DNA of 7,860 bases from Moraxellaceae bacterium (GTDB lineage: Bacteria; Pseudomonadota; Gammaproteobacteria; Pseudomonadales; Ketobacteraceae): NCBI GenBank assembly GCA_002402125.1, contig NVVG01000105.1, positions 7,344 through 15,203 on the forward strand. Reading direction: 5' to 3'. The notes below the pieces were generated by a model that was given only the letters and a program-made list of their open reading frames with translations, did no database searches and had not been told where the DNA came from. Every line of letters starts with the position of its first letter. Within the stretch, counting starts at the first letter, position 1. Made by a program: the position numbers and the translations under genes. Shown here one piece after another: positions 7,189-7,860 of the stretch.

Positions 7189-7264
7189 TGGCGTCCCCAG
7201 GGGGACTCGAACCCCCGTTACTGCCGTGAAAGGGCAGTGTCCTAGGCCACTAGACGATGGGGAC
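7189..7264 (-). tRNA. tRNA-Glu (anticodon TTC)
   Basis: The minus strand gives a complete 76-base cloverleaf. The acceptor stem GTCCCCA pairs with TGGGGAC, the discriminator is G, and the 3' CCA is encoded (7191-7189). The anticodon arm CTGCC-CTTTCAC-GGCAG carries anticodon TTC, reading GAA/GAG codons. The T arm has GGTTCGAGTCC, with five-pair GGGGG/CCCCC stem ends. The sequence closely resembles other gammaproteobacterial tRNA-Glu genes. There is a strong promoter upstream, and I see no clear terminator before the DUF922 gene. Confidence 0.98.
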
Positions 7265-7574
7265 GCTATTCCCGTATGCCCCTAAGGACATCATCTAACT
7301 TAGGAGCGCGCATTGTATGAGGGGGCATCACTTGTGTCAACCTCTGATTCTAACAAAACTCATTTTCTTCTTACATAACAAGGTGATATGAAGACCCGCC
7401 AAATTAAAAACATAAAGCTCTTGGTACTTCTCCCTCTACATCAGGTAGTTACAGCAAATAACCACCCAACAACCAATAATTGTGTCTACACTTATGCTCA
7501 TAGGTGAGTATTTTGCGCGATAACGCTCAACTCAATATTGCTTTCGACCTGAACGGTCAATTGAGGGATGTTTA
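7265..7574. other. Divergent intergenic region between tRNA-Glu and the plus-strand gene
   Basis: The left half holds the tRNA promoter and a leader inverted repeat (CCTAAG at 7281-7286, CTTAGG at 7299-7304) near the expected transcription start. The right half, upstream of the plus-strand gene, has no strong sigma-70 promoter; the best I saw is TTGCGC (7514-7519) with an imperfect TATTGC 17 bases on. Just before the start codon, CTCAAT (7531-7536) can pair with ATTGAG (7560-7565), which overlaps the ribosome binding site. GACC/GGTC (7546-7549, 7555-7558) could form an inner stem. Confidence 0.5.
7312..7340 (-). promoter_or_regulatory. Promoter of tRNA-Glu with GC-rich discriminator
   Basis: On the minus strand a perfect TTGACA (7340-7335), a 17-base spacer and TACAAT (7317-7312, five of six consensus bases) are followed at once by GCGCGCTCC. 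A GC-rich discriminator after a near-consensus promoter is the hallmark of stable-RNA promoters under stringent (ppGpp/DksA) control. Transcription should start about 40 bases before the mature tRNA 5' end. Confidence 0.85.
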
Positions 7575-7860
7575 ATGTCCACAGAGATCATGGTTATTTT
7601 AGGGGTTCTAGCTAGCGGAGTCTTGGTAGGCCTGATGTGGTATGGCCAAAACAAAGAAAAGGAACGTTCCAAAAAGGCCCTGCTTGTTGCCAATCTAAGT
7701 GAACGGGTGCATAGACTGCAAAAAATACTGGATCTGGCGCCGGAGTCATACCTGGAGAAAGATGTTAAATTAGTGCTGCTTGCTCAAATTAAAACTCGCA
7801 TGGACAAACTTGTGGAGCTGCTGCCAACAAACCAAAAGTTCAGATTTTTAAAACCTATGG
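7575..7860 (+). CDS. Membrane-anchored coiled-coil hypothetical protein (partial, 3' end outside window)
   Basis: The frame opens with ATG at 7575, preceded by GAGGG at a spacing of seven bases, and stays open for 95 codons to the window edge. An N-terminal hydrophobic helix (about 6-23, IMVILGVLASGVLVGLMWYG) is followed by a lysine/glutamate-rich stretch (25-34), suggesting a single membrane anchor with the rest in the cytoplasm. Residues 38-84 are strongly helical and probably coiled coil (leucines at 41, 48, 51 and 53, and a second helix around 64-84). I recognise a general resemblance to conserved small hypothetical proteins of pseudomonads and relatives, but not a named family. It is the only plus-strand gene and diverges from tRNA-Glu. 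The function is unknown. Confidence 0.75.
   Translation, partial: MSTEIMVILGVLASGVLVGLMWYGQNKEKERSKKALLVANLSERVHRLQKILDLAPESYLEKDVKLVLLAQIKTRMDKLVELLPTNQKFRFLKPM

Noticed and set aside
7388..7507. A 39-codon plus-strand open frame with an AAGGTG-like site before its ATG
   Set aside because: The spacing between the AGGTG and the ATG is only about three bases, the peptide has no recognisable domain or clear membrane segment, and it lies in a divergent promoter region where chance frames of this size are common.

Overview
This window looks like chromosomal DNA from a gammaproteobacterium, moderately AT-rich and possibly marine or pseudomonad-related. The best taxonomic clue is a class II ribonucleotide reductase split into two adjacent genes, nrdJa and nrdJb, an arrangement described in Pseudomonas aeruginosa. 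A gammaproteobacterial-type tRNA-Glu with encoded CCA fits this. The genus cannot be fixed from the sequence. I see no insertion sequence, phage gene, CRISPR array or other clear mobile element.

All genes but the last are on the minus strand, so transcription runs from high to low coordinates. From the right: a plus-strand gene for a small membrane-anchored protein (7575 to the window end) diverges from a tRNA-Glu(TTC) at 7189-7264, which has a near-consensus promoter with a GC-rich discriminator. The tRNA is followed, with no visible terminator, by a gene for a secreted DUF922-type putative zinc protease (6476-7108). A 416-base regulatory region (6060-6475) then holds a TTGACA -35 element, two NrdR-like boxes with centres 31 bp apart, and a tandem 13-bp repeat. 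It leads into nrdJa (3906-6059) and nrdJb (3172-3879), closed by a strong symmetrical intrinsic terminator (3107-3148).

Next comes a two-gene sensory unit: a small exported Cache/PDC-type protein (2367-2942) and, 24 bases later, a methyl-accepting chemotaxis protein with a periplasmic four-helix-bundle-like domain (696-2342). The window ends on the left with the 5' part of a SAM-dependent methyltransferase carrying an N-terminal zinc ribbon (571 to beyond base 1).

Functionally, nrdJa/nrdJb supply oxygen-independent, cobalamin-dependent deoxyribonucleotide synthesis, probably under NrdR control. The Cache protein and the receptor may form a split chemoreceptor in which a separate periplasmic protein binds the ligand; this is inference from gene order and domain content. 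Nothing here is clearly a new defence or mobile system. The items most worth a second look are the Cache/receptor pair and the composite nrdJ control region.
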